DNA of 64,000 nucleotides from Flavobacterium sp. 11 (lineage in GTDB: Bacteria > Bacteroidota > Bacteroidia > Flavobacteriales > Flavobacteriaceae): positions 3,162,001 to 3,226,000 of the forward strand of contig NZ_PEFE01000001.1 in assembly GCF_002754315.1 (NCBI RefSeq), in the 5' to 3' direction. The position numbers and the translations under genes were made by a program. The notes under the pieces are model-generated. The model did no database searches. It was not told the DNA's origin and saw only the letters and a program-made list of their open reading frames with translations. This document shows positions 53,858-63,328 of the stretch, piece after piece. How positions within the stretch are numbered: the stretch's first letter is position 1; every line of letters begins with the position of its first letter.

Positions 53858-55102
53858 ATGACTTTATTTAAAACTATACAACAAGCACAAAAACAACTTC
53901 AAAACGTAGTCTCTCCTACTCCACTCATCGAAAACTTAAATTTATCAGAGGAATTTGGAGCAACTGTTTTGCTAAAACGTGAAGACCTACAAGTCGTTCG
54001 ATCCTATAAAATAAGAGGCGCTTATAATAAAATGTGTACACTTACCACTCCCGAAAAAGAAAACGGAATTGTCTGTGCCAGCGCTGGAAATCATGCGCAA
54101 GGCGTTGCTTTCTCCTGTCACCTTTTGAAAATAATGGGGAAAATTTATATGCCAAAAACCACGCCCAAACAAAAAGTAAAACAGGTTCAATTGTTTGGAA
54201 AAAACTATGTCGAAATTATCTTGACAGGAGACACTTTTGATGACGCTTACGCAAAAGCGGTAGCCGATGCCACACAAAATAACAAAGCGTTCATCCATCC
54301 TTTTGACGATGTAGAAGTCATTGCCGGTCAAGGAACTGTTGGGTTAGAAATTTTGGACACGTATAAAGAACCTATAGATTATGTATTTGTACCCATCGGT
54401 GGTGGCGGACTGGCTTCCGGACTTTCAACCGTATTCAAACAATTGAGTCCTAGTACTAAAATCATTGGTGTAGAACCGAAAGGAGCGCCTTCGATGAAAA
54501 CTTCAATTGACAATGACAAAAACACGGCATTAGATATTATCGATAAGTTTGTTGATGGAGCTGCCGTAAAACAAGTGGGCGACCTGACTTTTGATATTTG
54601 CAAAAAAAACCTGGACGACATCATATTGGTTCCAGAAGGAAAAGTATGTACCACCATATTACGACTGTACAATGAAGAAGCCATGGTGGTCGAACCTGCC
54701 GGAGCATTAACCATCGCTGCATTAGATTTTTACAAGGACGAAATAAAAGGCAAAACAGTAGTTTGCATAGTCAGCGGCAGTAACAATGACATTGAAAGAA
54801 CTGCCGAAATTAAAGAACGCTCATTACTCTACGAAGGATTAATGCATTATTTTATGATTCAGTTTCCGCAACGTCCCGGAGCATTAAAGGAATTTGTAAA
54901 CGACATATTAGGCCCGGATGATGACATTACTTATTTTCAGTTTGCCAAAAAAAATAGCCGTGAAGTAGGATCAGTAGTTGTTGGGTTAGAATTGAAGAAT
55001 CCAAATGACATTCAGTCCATCAAAACGAATATGAATACCAAAGGATTCGAATACCAATACCTTAATGAAAGACATGATTTATTTACTCAATTAATAGGAT
55101 AA
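53858..55102 (+). CDS. ilvA: Threonine ammonia-lyase (threonine deaminase)
   Basis: A 414-residue PLP enzyme that converts threonine to 2-oxobutanoate, the first step of isoleucine synthesis. The cofactor lysine is Lys51 in RSYKIRGAYNKM, with SAGNHAQGVAFSC and GGGGLASG loops following. A C-terminal ACT-like regulatory part (about 328-410, MIQFPQRPGALKEFVNDILG) is present, which fits feedback control by isoleucine. It lies behind the tandem Ile leaders. Confidence 0.94.
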   Translation: MTLFKTIQQAQKQLQNVVSPTPLIENLNLSEEFGATVLLKREDLQVVRSYKIRGAYNKMCTLTTPEKENGIVCASAGNHAQGVAFSCHLLKIMGKIYMPKTTPKQKVKQVQLFGKNYVEIILTGDTFDDAYAKAVADATQNNKAFIHPFDDVEVIAGQGTVGLEILDTYKEPIDYVFVPIGGGGLASGLSTVFKQLSPSTKIIGVEPKGAPSMKTSIDNDKNTALDIIDKFVDGAAVKQVGDLTFDICKKNLDDIILVPEGKVCTTILRLYNEEAMVVEPAGALTIAALDFYKDEIKGKTVVCIVSGSNNDIERTAEIKERSLLYEGLMHYFMIQFPQRPGALKEFVNDILGPDDDITYFQFAKKNSREVGSVVVGLELKNPNDIQSIKTNMNTKGFEYQYLNERHDLFTQLIG

Positions 55103-55167
55103 CCAGCAACGCCAGCAATTTTATTCGAGATTCTTAGCGCTCACTAATTATTTTTTTATTGAAATCA

Positions 55168-55204
55168 AAAGTCTGTAAATACTACTATTTACAGGCTTTT
55201 TATT
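55168..55204 (+). terminator. Terminator of the ilv unit
   Basis: AAGTCTGTAAATA pairs with TATTTACAGGCTT around CTAC with a single G-T pair, followed by Ts. Confidence 0.8.
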
Positions 55205-55327
55205 TCTCGTGATTATTACAAAGTGAAATCTAAATTTAATACTAAGCTAAGATTTAACTCATTGTCTAAAAAAAATTATAGTAAGTTTGTAAATGAATCC
55301 CGGTGAAATTTTTTAAAAAATACAATA

Positions 55328-56560
55328 ATGAGTTTAAAAGATTTATTAGATAGTAGTAAAGACAAAAGCCTTTCTGGACAAAAGTGGCACATGCTAAGAC
55401 AAGCAATCGTAAAACGATTATTGTCTGCCGGTAATGCTACAATAGCTGAATTAAGTTCTGAACTACAATCTAGTGTTCCAACGGTAACTAAAGCCGTTAA
55501 TGAATTATTGTCAGAAGCTTACGTGATAGATCTGGGAAAAGTTACCAATAGTGGCGGAAGACGTCCTTCTTTATACAGTATCAATCCTACTTGTGCTTAC
55601 TTTCTAGGCGTCGAAGTAAATATTGCCAGTATGTCCATTGGCTTACAAAACATTAAAAATGAATTTGTAAGTATTGAGTTAGGAACTTCCTTTGCATTAC
55701 AAAACACTCAAGCGTCTTTATTGGAATTTTGTACTCTAATTAATTCATTCGTTGAAGACAGTTCTGTTGAAAAAAGTATGATTGTGGGAGCATGTATCAA
55801 TTTTTCAGGTCGAATAAATTCAATGGAGGGATTTAGCTATAATTATTTCTTTAGTGAAAACAGACCTTTGACAGAAATCATTTCTGAGCAATTAGATTTG
55901 CCCGTTCATTTAGAAAATGATACTAGAGCAATGACTTTTGGGGAATATTCTGAAGGAGTTGTTGATGATGAACAGAATATCATATTTCTTAATTATAGTT
56001 GGGGTGTTGCTATAGGAATGATCACAGACGGAAAACTTTATTATGGTAAATCCGGTTATTCTGGAGAATTTGGACACAGTACTATCTTTGATAATGGGAT
56101 TATGTGCCAGTGTGGGAAACTAGGATGTTTGGAGACTGAAATTTCAGGTTGGTCACTCGTAAATCAATTTAAGGCGGCTTTAAAGGAAGGCAAAGAATCA
56201 AAAGTAGTTCTTGATGATAATGCTTTGGCTTTACAGCATCATGCAATTATTGCGGGAGCTTTGACTTTAGAAGATACGCTATGTGTTGATTTGGTGACCA
56301 AGCAAAGTGAGAAAATGGGACGTTATTTGTCTATTCTACTCAATATCTTTAATCCTGATTTATTAGTAATTGGTGGGGATTTCGCTCAATTAGGGGATTA
56401 CACACTATTACCTATTCAATCTGCATTAAAAAAATATTCACTAGGTTTAGTTAACCGTGATATGAAACTTAAAAAATCGACTTTAGGTCGTCGTGCAGGT
56501 GTCATTGGAGCTTGTTGCGTTATAAAAGAAAAGATGTTATCCCCATTAATAAATAATTAA
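55328..56560 (+). CDS. ROK family transcriptional regulator
   Basis: A 410-residue regulator of the NagC/Mlc/XylR type. A winged HTH (about 28-80, GNATIAELSSELQSSVPTVTKAVNELL) precedes a ROK sugar-kinase-like domain. The zinc motif CQCGKLGCLE (260-269) is intact, and LENDTRAMTFGEYSEG and GEFGHSTIF are the ROK signatures. Ligand is probably a sugar of the downstream pathway, either sialic acid or ManNAc. It sits directly upstream of the nan genes. Confidence 0.92.
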   Translation: MSLKDLLDSSKDKSLSGQKWHMLRQAIVKRLLSAGNATIAELSSELQSSVPTVTKAVNELLSEAYVIDLGKVTNSGGRRPSLYSINPTCAYFLGVEVNIASMSIGLQNIKNEFVSIELGTSFALQNTQASLLEFCTLINSFVEDSSVEKSMIVGACINFSGRINSMEGFSYNYFFSENRPLTEIISEQLDLPVHLENDTRAMTFGEYSEGVVDDEQNIIFLNYSWGVAIGMITDGKLYYGKSGYSGEFGHSTIFDNGIMCQCGKLGCLETEISGWSLVNQFKAALKEGKESKVVLDDNALALQHHAIIAGALTLEDTLCVDLVTKQSEKMGRYLSILLNIFNPDLLVIGGDFAQLGDYTLLPIQSALKKYSLGLVNRDMKLKKSTLGRRAGVIGACCVIKEKMLSPLINN

Positions 56561-56580
56561 AGATTACTTCAAAATTTTAA

Positions 56581-56600
56581 TTATTAAAATATTTTAATAA
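56581..56600. promoter_or_regulatory. 20-bp palindrome, candidate ROK regulator operator
   Basis: TTATTAAAATATTTTAATAA is a perfect palindrome five bases upstream of the -33 element of the susC promoter and 21 bases after the ROK regulator stop. ROK repressors NagC and Mlc bind AT-rich palindromes with TTATT/AATAA ends, so this is a good operator candidate. Its AT content means some chance occurrence is possible. Confidence 0.5.
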
Positions 56601-56605
56601 CTGTA

Positions 56606-56635
56606 TTGCATTTATTAAATTTATTTATATATTTA
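56606..56635 (+). promoter_or_regulatory. Promoter of the susCD genes
   Basis: TTG (56606-56608), 19 bases, then TATATTTA (56628-56635), one base from TAnnTTTG. The spacing equals that of the prfB promoter. An inverted repeat CCGTG/CACGG (56638-56658) lies at the expected start of transcription. Confidence 0.5.
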
Positions 56636-56658
56636 CGCCGTGATAATAAATAACACGG

Positions 56659-57109
56659 AAAAATTACATTTCAAAATTATTCTTTTACACTAATTTCTAT
56701 TTACTATCCTACAAGGGATCAAGAACATAATTTAGTCCAAGAGAAAGCTCCGTGCAAAATTACTATTATAAAAAAAGAGGTTTTATATTTTAAAATTATT
56801 AATCTCAACACGCATTTTTGACTGTAATGCTCCTATTGATATGATTTTTTTTATTGGTAATGATTGTTCAAAACTAAGCCATAATTCATATTCTTAAAAT
56901 ATAAAGAACAGTATTTAGATTGCTAAAATAAAAAACAACAAAAATTGGGATTACCCTTTTTTATAAAATATTGATTTGTTATACCAAAAAAAAAGCCAGC
57001 ATGTCCTCTAAACATTGCTGGCTGGTTCTTCACAAAAAGAACAATGGTTGGAAAAACAAATAAATAAACCAAGAAGGAAAATTATTACTAACCAAACCAT
57101 TACAAAAGT
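56659..57109. other. Long 5' region of susC with a hairpin
   Basis: No coding frame is seen. A stem AGCCAGCA (56994-57001) with TGCTGGCT (57016-57023) lies 86 bases before the susC start, preceded by a run of As. On the minus strand it would look like a terminator, but no minus gene needs one. The long leader could carry post-transcriptional control. Confidence 0.4.
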
Positions 57110-60100
57110 ATGGAATTACTACCAAAAAGCAAGCCAAAAAATCCTTGGCTTATGCCAAAATTCGGGAAAGTTATCAAATTAACGCCCCTGTTTTTAATAC
57201 CTTTCACCATACAGGTATCGGCAGCAACACCTACCAGAACTGTTACTTTATTCGAAAAAAATGGACACGAGACAGTAGAAAATGAAAGAACTGCATTTAA
57301 ATTATCTCTAATTGAAAAACAAATTAAGGGTAAAGTATTAGATGAATCAGGAAATCCTTTGCCGGGCGCAAATATAATTGTCAAGGGCACCAATATTTCG
57401 GCACAGACTGATTTCAATGGTAATTTTTCGTTAACTGCTCCTGATAATGCTACAAAGCTTGTTGTTTCTTATATTGGTATGGATCAACAGGAAGTAACTA
57501 TTACTAGCGCTCCAATTACTGTTATATTAAAAGAATCTGGTCAGAAACTGGATGAGATTGTTATTGTGGGATATGGAACCCAAAAGAAATCAAAAATAAC
57601 CGGTTCAGTATCAAAACTAGACAATAGAGTATTGGAAACGGGAGTACGCTCTAACCCTGCTTCGGCTTTGGCGGGTACTATTCCTGGTTTAAGAGTACAA
57701 CAGGCTTCAGGACGTCCTGGTGCTGTACCCAATATTACATTACGTGGTGGTACAAACTATGATGGAAGTGGTTCTCCATTAGTAATGGTCGATGGTTTTT
57801 TAAGAGCCAGTTTTAGTGAAATTAACCCCGATGATATTGCTTCTATCGAAGTTTTAAAAGACGCTTCTGCAACTGCTATTTATGGTGCCAGAGCTAACAA
57901 CGGAGTAATTTTGATTACAACTAAAAAAGGGAAAGCTGGTGTTTCAAACATTACCGTTAATACAAAATTAGGGATCAACACTTTAAATATTCCTTTTGAA
58001 TTTTTAAATGCAAAAGACTATTTATATTGGTCCAGAAAAGCCATTCAAACTTCAGGTTCCTATGACCCTAGCCGTTTAAGCCAATTGAACTCCACTGGTC
58101 CTTTTGGTACTGGAAATCTTTACAAAGATGCAGCTGGAAACATTCTTGACGGAAACAAAAACTCGGCAGCTGTGTGGAGCCCTATGTTCAGAAATTCAGT
58201 GAATGAAGAATTATTAGGTCAAGGTTGGCAAAGTATGATTGATCCGGTTCGCACCAATGCTGCTGGAGCTTACGATCCAAACGGAACTAATAAAGAAATC
58301 ATTTATAAAGATTTTAATTATAAAGACTACGCATTGAGACCTCAAGGTATAACCAAAGACCTTAATATATCCATGACTGGTGGTAACGAAAAAGGAAGTT
58401 ATTATGCAGGTATTGGTTCTTATGACGAAGAAGGTTTGCCTATTAACACATTCTACAAAAGACTTACTTTTGTTTTTAATGGAGAATATAAAGTAAAACC
58501 ATGGTTGACCTCTACTTCTAGTTTGAACTTTGCAACCGCTAAATGGAGAGATGCACAAACAAATGGTGAAGGAAATTATTTGACCCGTTCTTTGGGGGCA
58601 CCACCTACTATGAGAGGAATGAATGCTAATGGTGATTTATTAGTAGGTCGTGATTTTGCTGATGGTAACCCTGCAGTTAATGATGCTAAGTTTATTCGTA
58701 GAAACCAATCCGATAAATTTACAATGTCCCAATCTTTCAAAGCTGATTTATTAAAAAATTTAAGCTTTAGAACCAGCGCTAACTGGTTTTATAATGAAGG
58801 TTTTAATGAGTCTTTTAATAAAGATTTTTTATCGAGTCCTAACAATATTAATAAAACACGTTCTTCATCTGCTTCATTTGGAAGATCATTGAGTCAAACC
58901 TATAATGCTACTTTAAATTTCAATACTGATTTCTTAGGGAAACACCATATTGATGCCATGGTAGGTACGGAGTATTATGACACCTATTCAAACGGATTGT
59001 CTGCTTCTGGTTCAGGAGCTCCATCTGATGATTTTATGGATTTACAATACACAAGCTCTGATAAAGACAAAAGAATTATTGACTCCTACCACACACGTCA
59101 ACGTATTTTATCTTTTTTCTCTCGTGTAACTTATGACTACTACGAAAAATATTTAGTAACCTTTACTGTAAGACGTGATGGATACTCTAAATTATTAAAC
59201 AATCGTTGGGGTAATTTCCCAGGAGTATCTGTGGGTTGGAATCTACATAAAGAAAATTTCTTAAGTGATTCTAAAATAGTTAACACCCTTAAATTAAGAG
59301 CAAGTTACGGCCAAAACGGAAACGTTAGTGATAACCTTATTGGACCTTATCAATTACAAGGATCTTATGGAGGAGGTAAATACGATGGAATTGTGGGTTA
59401 TCAACTTAGCGGACTTCCTTTCCCTGATTTATTATGGGAACGTTCAGCAACTTATGAGTTTGGTTTAGAAACTCGTTTGTTTAATAGATTAGACCTTACT
59501 CTTGCTTACTATAACAGACAAACAAAAGACAAAATTTCAAGCTTTAGCCTTCCAGCTACCTCAGGTTTAACTTCAATTACAACAAACTTAGGGAATATGC
59601 AAAATAGAGGTCTTGAGGCGGAGTTAAATTATAGAGTCGTTAAAACCACAGATTTCTCATTAGATTTCTCTGCAAATGCAGCCTACAATACTAACAAAAT
59701 ATTAAAATTACCTACCAATGGTTTGGAAAATAATAGAGTTGGTGGAAGCCAGGTTTACGATAAAAACGGTAATTTAATTTGGGTTGGCGGTTTACAAGAA
59801 GGTCAAGATCCAAACGTAGCATATGCTTATGTTGCCGAGGGTATTATTAGAACTCAAGCAGAATTAGATGCTTATGCATTAACCCTGAGAGATTTAATTG
59901 GTGCCAGAGTTTTGGTACACCCAACAGTATTTAACGCTATGACTCCCGCTGAAAAAGCATTGCATTATCCTATAGCATTAGGTGACGTGAAGTGGAAAGA
60001 TGTAAACGGAGATGGCATTATTAATAGCTATGACAGGGAATACATGGGACGTACCGTACCAACAGTTACTGGTGGTTTTGGTTTCAATGCCAAATGGAAA

Positions 60101-60553
60101 GGGTTCTCATTTAGCTCTCGTTTTGACTACGCCTTAGGTCATGTTCAATACGACGGACCTAGAACTTGGTTCTTAAGTAACGCTCAAGGGACATTTAACA
60201 CTACTAAAGAAGTACTTGATACCTGGACGCCTGAGAATCCAAATGCAAAATATCCAACCTACTACTGGGCAGATCAATTGTTTAAAAACAATACCTTCCG
60301 TACCTCAAGTATGTTCTATAATAAAGCCGATTATTTAGCATTCCGCGAAATTAGTTTAGCCTATTCATTGCCTGCTGATTTATTAACTAAGTTAAAAATT
60401 GAAGGAATTAAATTTACCTTAACCGGGCAAAATTTAGGTTATATGAGTAAATCAACTTTATTCACTCCAGAAGCAACAGATCAAGGGATAAATGTTACAG
60501 GAGGGTATCCATTACCACGTACAGTAATTTTTGGTGTTCAATTTATTTTATAA
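57110..60553 (+). CDS. SusC/RagA family TonB-linked outer membrane transporter
   Basis: An 1147-residue glycan importer. The long N-terminus (MELLPKSKPKNPWLMPKFGKV, then a hydrophobic signal) is typical of Flavobacterial SusC proteins. A CarboxypepD-like domain (about 68-140, KGKVLDESGNPLPGANIIVKGT) is followed by the plug starting DEIVIVGYGTQKK with ALAGTIPGLRVQQASGRPGAVP and IEVLKDASATAIYGARANNGVILITTKKG, and a large barrel ends in VIFGVQFIL. It works with the SusD protein just downstream, and context suggests sialylated oligosaccharides or free sialic acid. Confidence 0.94.
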   Translation: MELLPKSKPKNPWLMPKFGKVIKLTPLFLIPFTIQVSAATPTRTVTLFEKNGHETVENERTAFKLSLIEKQIKGKVLDESGNPLPGANIIVKGTNISAQTDFNGNFSLTAPDNATKLVVSYIGMDQQEVTITSAPITVILKESGQKLDEIVIVGYGTQKKSKITGSVSKLDNRVLETGVRSNPASALAGTIPGLRVQQASGRPGAVPNITLRGGTNYDGSGSPLVMVDGFLRASFSEINPDDIASIEVLKDASATAIYGARANNGVILITTKKGKAGVSNITVNTKLGINTLNIPFEFLNAKDYLYWSRKAIQTSGSYDPSRLSQLNSTGPFGTGNLYKDAAGNILDGNKNSAAVWSPMFRNSVNEELLGQGWQSMIDPVRTNAAGAYDPNGTNKEIIYKDFNYKDYALRPQGITKDLNISMTGGNEKGSYYAGIGSYDEEGLPINTFYKRLTFVFNGEYKVKPWLTSTSSLNFATAKWRDAQTNGEGNYLTRSLGAPPTMRGMNANGDLLVGRDFADGNPAVNDAKFIRRNQSDKFTMSQSFKADLLKNLSFRTSANWFYNEGFNESFNKDFLSSPNNINKTRSSSASFGRSLSQTYNATLNFNTDFLGKHHIDAMVGTEYYDTYSNGLSASGSGAPSDDFMDLQYTSSDKDKRIIDSYHTRQRILSFFSRVTYDYYEKYLVTFTVRRDGYSKLLNNRWGNFPGVSVGWNLHKENFLSDSKIVNTLKLRASYGQNGNVSDNLIGPYQLQGSYGGGKYDGIVGYQLSGLPFPDLLWERSATYEFGLETRLFNRLDLTLAYYNRQTKDKISSFSLPATSGLTSITTNLGNMQNRGLEAELNYRVVKTTDFSLDFSANAAYNTNKILKLPTNGLENNRVGGSQVYDKNGNLIWVGGLQEGQDPNVAYAYVAEGIIRTQAELDAYALTLRDLIGARVLVHPTVFNAMTPAEKALHYPIALGDVKWKDVNGDGIINSYDREYMGRTVPTVTGGFGFNAKWKGFSFSSRFDYALGHVQYDGPRTWFLSNAQGTFNTTKEVLDTWTPENPNAKYPTYYWADQLFKNNTFRTSSMFYNKADYLAFREISLAYSLPADLLTKLKIEGIKFTLTGQNLGYMSKSTLFTPEATDQGINVTGGYPLPRTVIFGVQFIL

Positions 60554-60559
60554 AAAACT

Positions 60560-62143
60560 ATGAAAAAGATATTAATAGGATTTGCATTATTGACGTTATC
60601 AATTACGTTTAATGCTTGCGACAATCTGGATTTAGCTCCAGAAGATTATTACGCTAGTGAGAGCTTTTGGAAAACCCCTTCTCAAGTTGACGGGGCAATG
60701 GTTGGATTACACCAACAATTAAGAAACTATCAACTTACATTGTTTAACTTAGGGGAACTAAGAGGAGGCACATTAAGAGACGGAACCAGTTTTACAGGAA
60801 CTGCGTCTTTAAACTCAGGATCTATAGTTCGTCAGGATTTAAGAGAATCTTCTCCCGGTATTTCAGGTTGGGCAGGGTTTTATGCTGCTATATTTCAGGT
60901 AAATAATTTAATTTATCAGGTAGAAAGAGCCGATTATTTAGTAGCTGCAGATAAGAGTTACTATTTAGGTCAAGCGTATGGTTTAAGAGCTTTTTACTAT
61001 TTTCAATTGTATCGCACGTATGGCAGAGTACCCTTAGCAAAAGAACCAAAAGTAGCTATTAGTACTCCAACAACGGCTCAGGATGCCTATTTGCCACGTA
61101 CTACAACAGAAAAAGAGACTTTAGACTTTATTAAAGAAGATATCAATAAATCTGTCGCTAATTTTTCTGGAAATTATACAACCAAAATGCAAAAAGCACA
61201 ATGGTCTTTAGGTGCTTCTCAAATGTTACAGGCTGAAATCTATTTATGGTCTGCAAAGGTAAAGATTGATGGAGCTGCACCAACAAGTACAACTGCTGAT
61301 TTAGCTGTCGCAAGAGCTGCCGTAGAAGCTGTTATCCCTAAATATAGCTTGCAATCGAGCTTTGCCAATGTGTTTAATTCAGCCGCTACAGCTGCAATTA
61401 AAGGGAACAACGAGATTATTTTTGCCATGAGATATGGTTTTGGAGAGGCAACAAATAGCTATGGACAATTTATTTACGCTATTACGGATCCATTAAGTGG
61501 CTATGTAGATGATAAAGGTGTAGCAATTCCTGCCGGCGACCCGCTGAAGGTAAATGGTGGTGGAACCATTATCCGTTATGAGTATAAATACGATTTATAT
61601 CAAAAATACGATGCTGCAGATACCAGAGGAAATGTTACTTTCTTAAATTTTAACAAAGGAACAATTCATGCAACTAATTTGCGTAAGTTTATCGGTACTA
61701 TTGTTGATGGTGCCCGAATTTTCTCGGATGACTTCCCTGTCTACCGTCTTTCTGAGGCTATCTTAATGTTGGCCGAGATTAAAAACAAACAAGGTCAAGA
61801 TCCATCTGCTGAAATTAATGCAATCAGAACCCGTGCTTATGCAGGTGGTGGCGGTGTTGCCCCAGTATATGCAAATGGATCCTTCGAGCAAAACGAATTG
61901 GCTATTTTTGCTGAAAGACAAAAAGAATTTGTAGCCGAAGGAAAAATTTGGTATGACTTACGTCGTATGCAAGATGCTTCGGGAAATCCTTTAGCATTCA
62001 GAAAAGATTTACCATTAACTGGTGTATTGGACAATATTGCGGGTCAAAACCATAAATTGCTATGGCCAATAGACCTAAGTACTTTAACCAGTGATCAAAC
62101 TTTAGGACTAGATGCCCAAAATCCAGGTTATAAAGGAACTTAA
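60560..62143 (+). CDS. SusD/RagB family glycan-binding lipoprotein
   Basis: A 527-residue surface lipoprotein, lipobox FNAC (Cys20), six bases after the SusC stop. The N-terminal DLAPEDYYASESFWKTPSQVDGAMVG and the helical repeats (GQAYGLRAFYYFQLYRTYGRVPL) are typical of SusD. The C-terminal block ERQKEFVAEGKIWYDLRRM is the family signature. It captures the glycan and hands it to SusC. Confidence 0.94.
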   Translation: MKKILIGFALLTLSITFNACDNLDLAPEDYYASESFWKTPSQVDGAMVGLHQQLRNYQLTLFNLGELRGGTLRDGTSFTGTASLNSGSIVRQDLRESSPGISGWAGFYAAIFQVNNLIYQVERADYLVAADKSYYLGQAYGLRAFYYFQLYRTYGRVPLAKEPKVAISTPTTAQDAYLPRTTTEKETLDFIKEDINKSVANFSGNYTTKMQKAQWSLGASQMLQAEIYLWSAKVKIDGAAPTSTTADLAVARAAVEAVIPKYSLQSSFANVFNSAATAAIKGNNEIIFAMRYGFGEATNSYGQFIYAITDPLSGYVDDKGVAIPAGDPLKVNGGGTIIRYEYKYDLYQKYDAADTRGNVTFLNFNKGTIHATNLRKFIGTIVDGARIFSDDFPVYRLSEAILMLAEIKNKQGQDPSAEINAIRTRAYAGGGGVAPVYANGSFEQNELAIFAERQKEFVAEGKIWYDLRRMQDASGNPLAFRKDLPLTGVLDNIAGQNHKLLWPIDLSTLTSDQTLGLDAQNPGYKGT

Positions 62144-62160
62144 TCCTTTTTTACTGACAA

Positions 62161-62192
62161 AACCGGCAAAGAAAACTTTGTCGGTTCTTTTT
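62161..62192 (+). terminator. Terminator after susCD
   Basis: AACCGGCAAAG (62161-62171) pairs with CTTTGTCGGTT (62176-62186) with one G-T pair, then Ts. The 62193-62377 interval to nanA holds the 12-base palindrome CTCAAATTTGAG at 62301-62312 and no gene. Confidence 0.8.
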
Positions 62193-62377
62193 AAAATAAT
62201 AATTCTAATAAATCGACTTCCTGCAAATTAGTTTTTAAATTAGTGCAGAAAATTTATTAGGAACCACAGTATCAACAACAATTGAAAAAAAGTAATAAAA
62301 CTCAAATTTGAGATTTAAAGGTAAACCGGAAAATTCAACTGTTTCCTTACTGAAAAAAAATATAAAAACATATTCTC

Positions 62378-63298
62378 ATGAAAATTGAACACTTACAAGG
62401 ACTTATATCAGCTCCTTTTACGCCCTTTGACAGCAACGGAAAATTAGACGTTAGCCTAATTCCAGCCTACTATACTTTTCTTAAACGAAACGGAATAACG
62501 GGTGCTTTTATTAATGGCTCTACAGGAGAAGGCGTTTCTATTACCTTACAAGAGAAGAAAACGGTTGCTCAAGCTTGGGCAGATTGTTCTAACCATGATG
62601 CCGACTTTAAAGTAATGGTCTTCTTAGGCGGAACTTGTCTTACGGATTGCATTGACCTAGCAAAACATGCGTATGAAATAGGGTTGTATGCTGTTTCACT
62701 AACTGCTCCATTTTATTTCAAACCAGCTAATGTAGATATGTTGGCGCAAGCCTGTATCGAAGTTGGAAAAAGTGTTCCTAATATGCCTTTCTATTATTAC
62801 CACATTCCAATATTGACAGGTGTAAACTTACCAATGTTTGATTTAGTGCAGGCCTTAGACGGGAAACTTCCGAATTTTGCCGGCATAAAATATACACACG
62901 AAGATTTCATGGATTTCCAAAGTTGTATGAGTTATGAAAATGGCAAATTTGATATGCTTTGGGGACGAGATGAGAATATGTTATCTGCATTAGTATTAGG
63001 TGCCAAAGGTGCTGTAGGAAGTACTTTCAATTATGCGGCTCCGTTATACTATGATTTAATTGCGGCTTTTAATGCAAATGATTTAGTTACAGCCCGTGCT
63101 TTACAGCAAAAATCAATCAATATGATTCGCTTATTGGGTAAATATGGAGGAATTTCAGTAGGTAAAGCCTATATGAAAGTGGTAGGATTGGATTTAGGTG
63201 CATTTAGATTGCCTGTTAAAAACATGAGTGCTGACCAATTTGAATTGTTCAAAAAAGATGTCGAAAATCTCAATTTTGAAGATTTCAAGTCAAAATAA
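62378..63298 (+). CDS. nanA: N-acetylneuraminate lyase
   Basis: A 306-residue class I aldolase of the DHDPS/NAL family that splits sialic acid into ManNAc and pyruvate. Motifs: GAFINGSTGEGVSITLQEK, the catalytic-tyrosine segment PFYYYHIPILTGV and the Schiff-base Lys171 in FAGIKYTHEDFMDF. The YYHIP and KYTHEDF strings are those of neuraminate lyases and not of dihydrodipicolinate synthase. It follows the SusCD pair and precedes a NanM-like gene, so the locus is for sialic acid. Confidence 0.9.
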   Translation: MKIEHLQGLISAPFTPFDSNGKLDVSLIPAYYTFLKRNGITGAFINGSTGEGVSITLQEKKTVAQAWADCSNHDADFKVMVFLGGTCLTDCIDLAKHAYEIGLYAVSLTAPFYFKPANVDMLAQACIEVGKSVPNMPFYYYHIPILTGVNLPMFDLVQALDGKLPNFAGIKYTHEDFMDFQSCMSYENGKFDMLWGRDENMLSALVLGAKGAVGSTFNYAAPLYYDLIAAFNANDLVTARALQQKSINMIRLLGKYGGISVGKAYMKVVGLDLGAFRLPVKNMSADQFELFKKDVENLNFEDFKSK

Positions 63299-63328
63299 CT
63301 TCGTTCGTTTTATTTTAAAACAAATACT

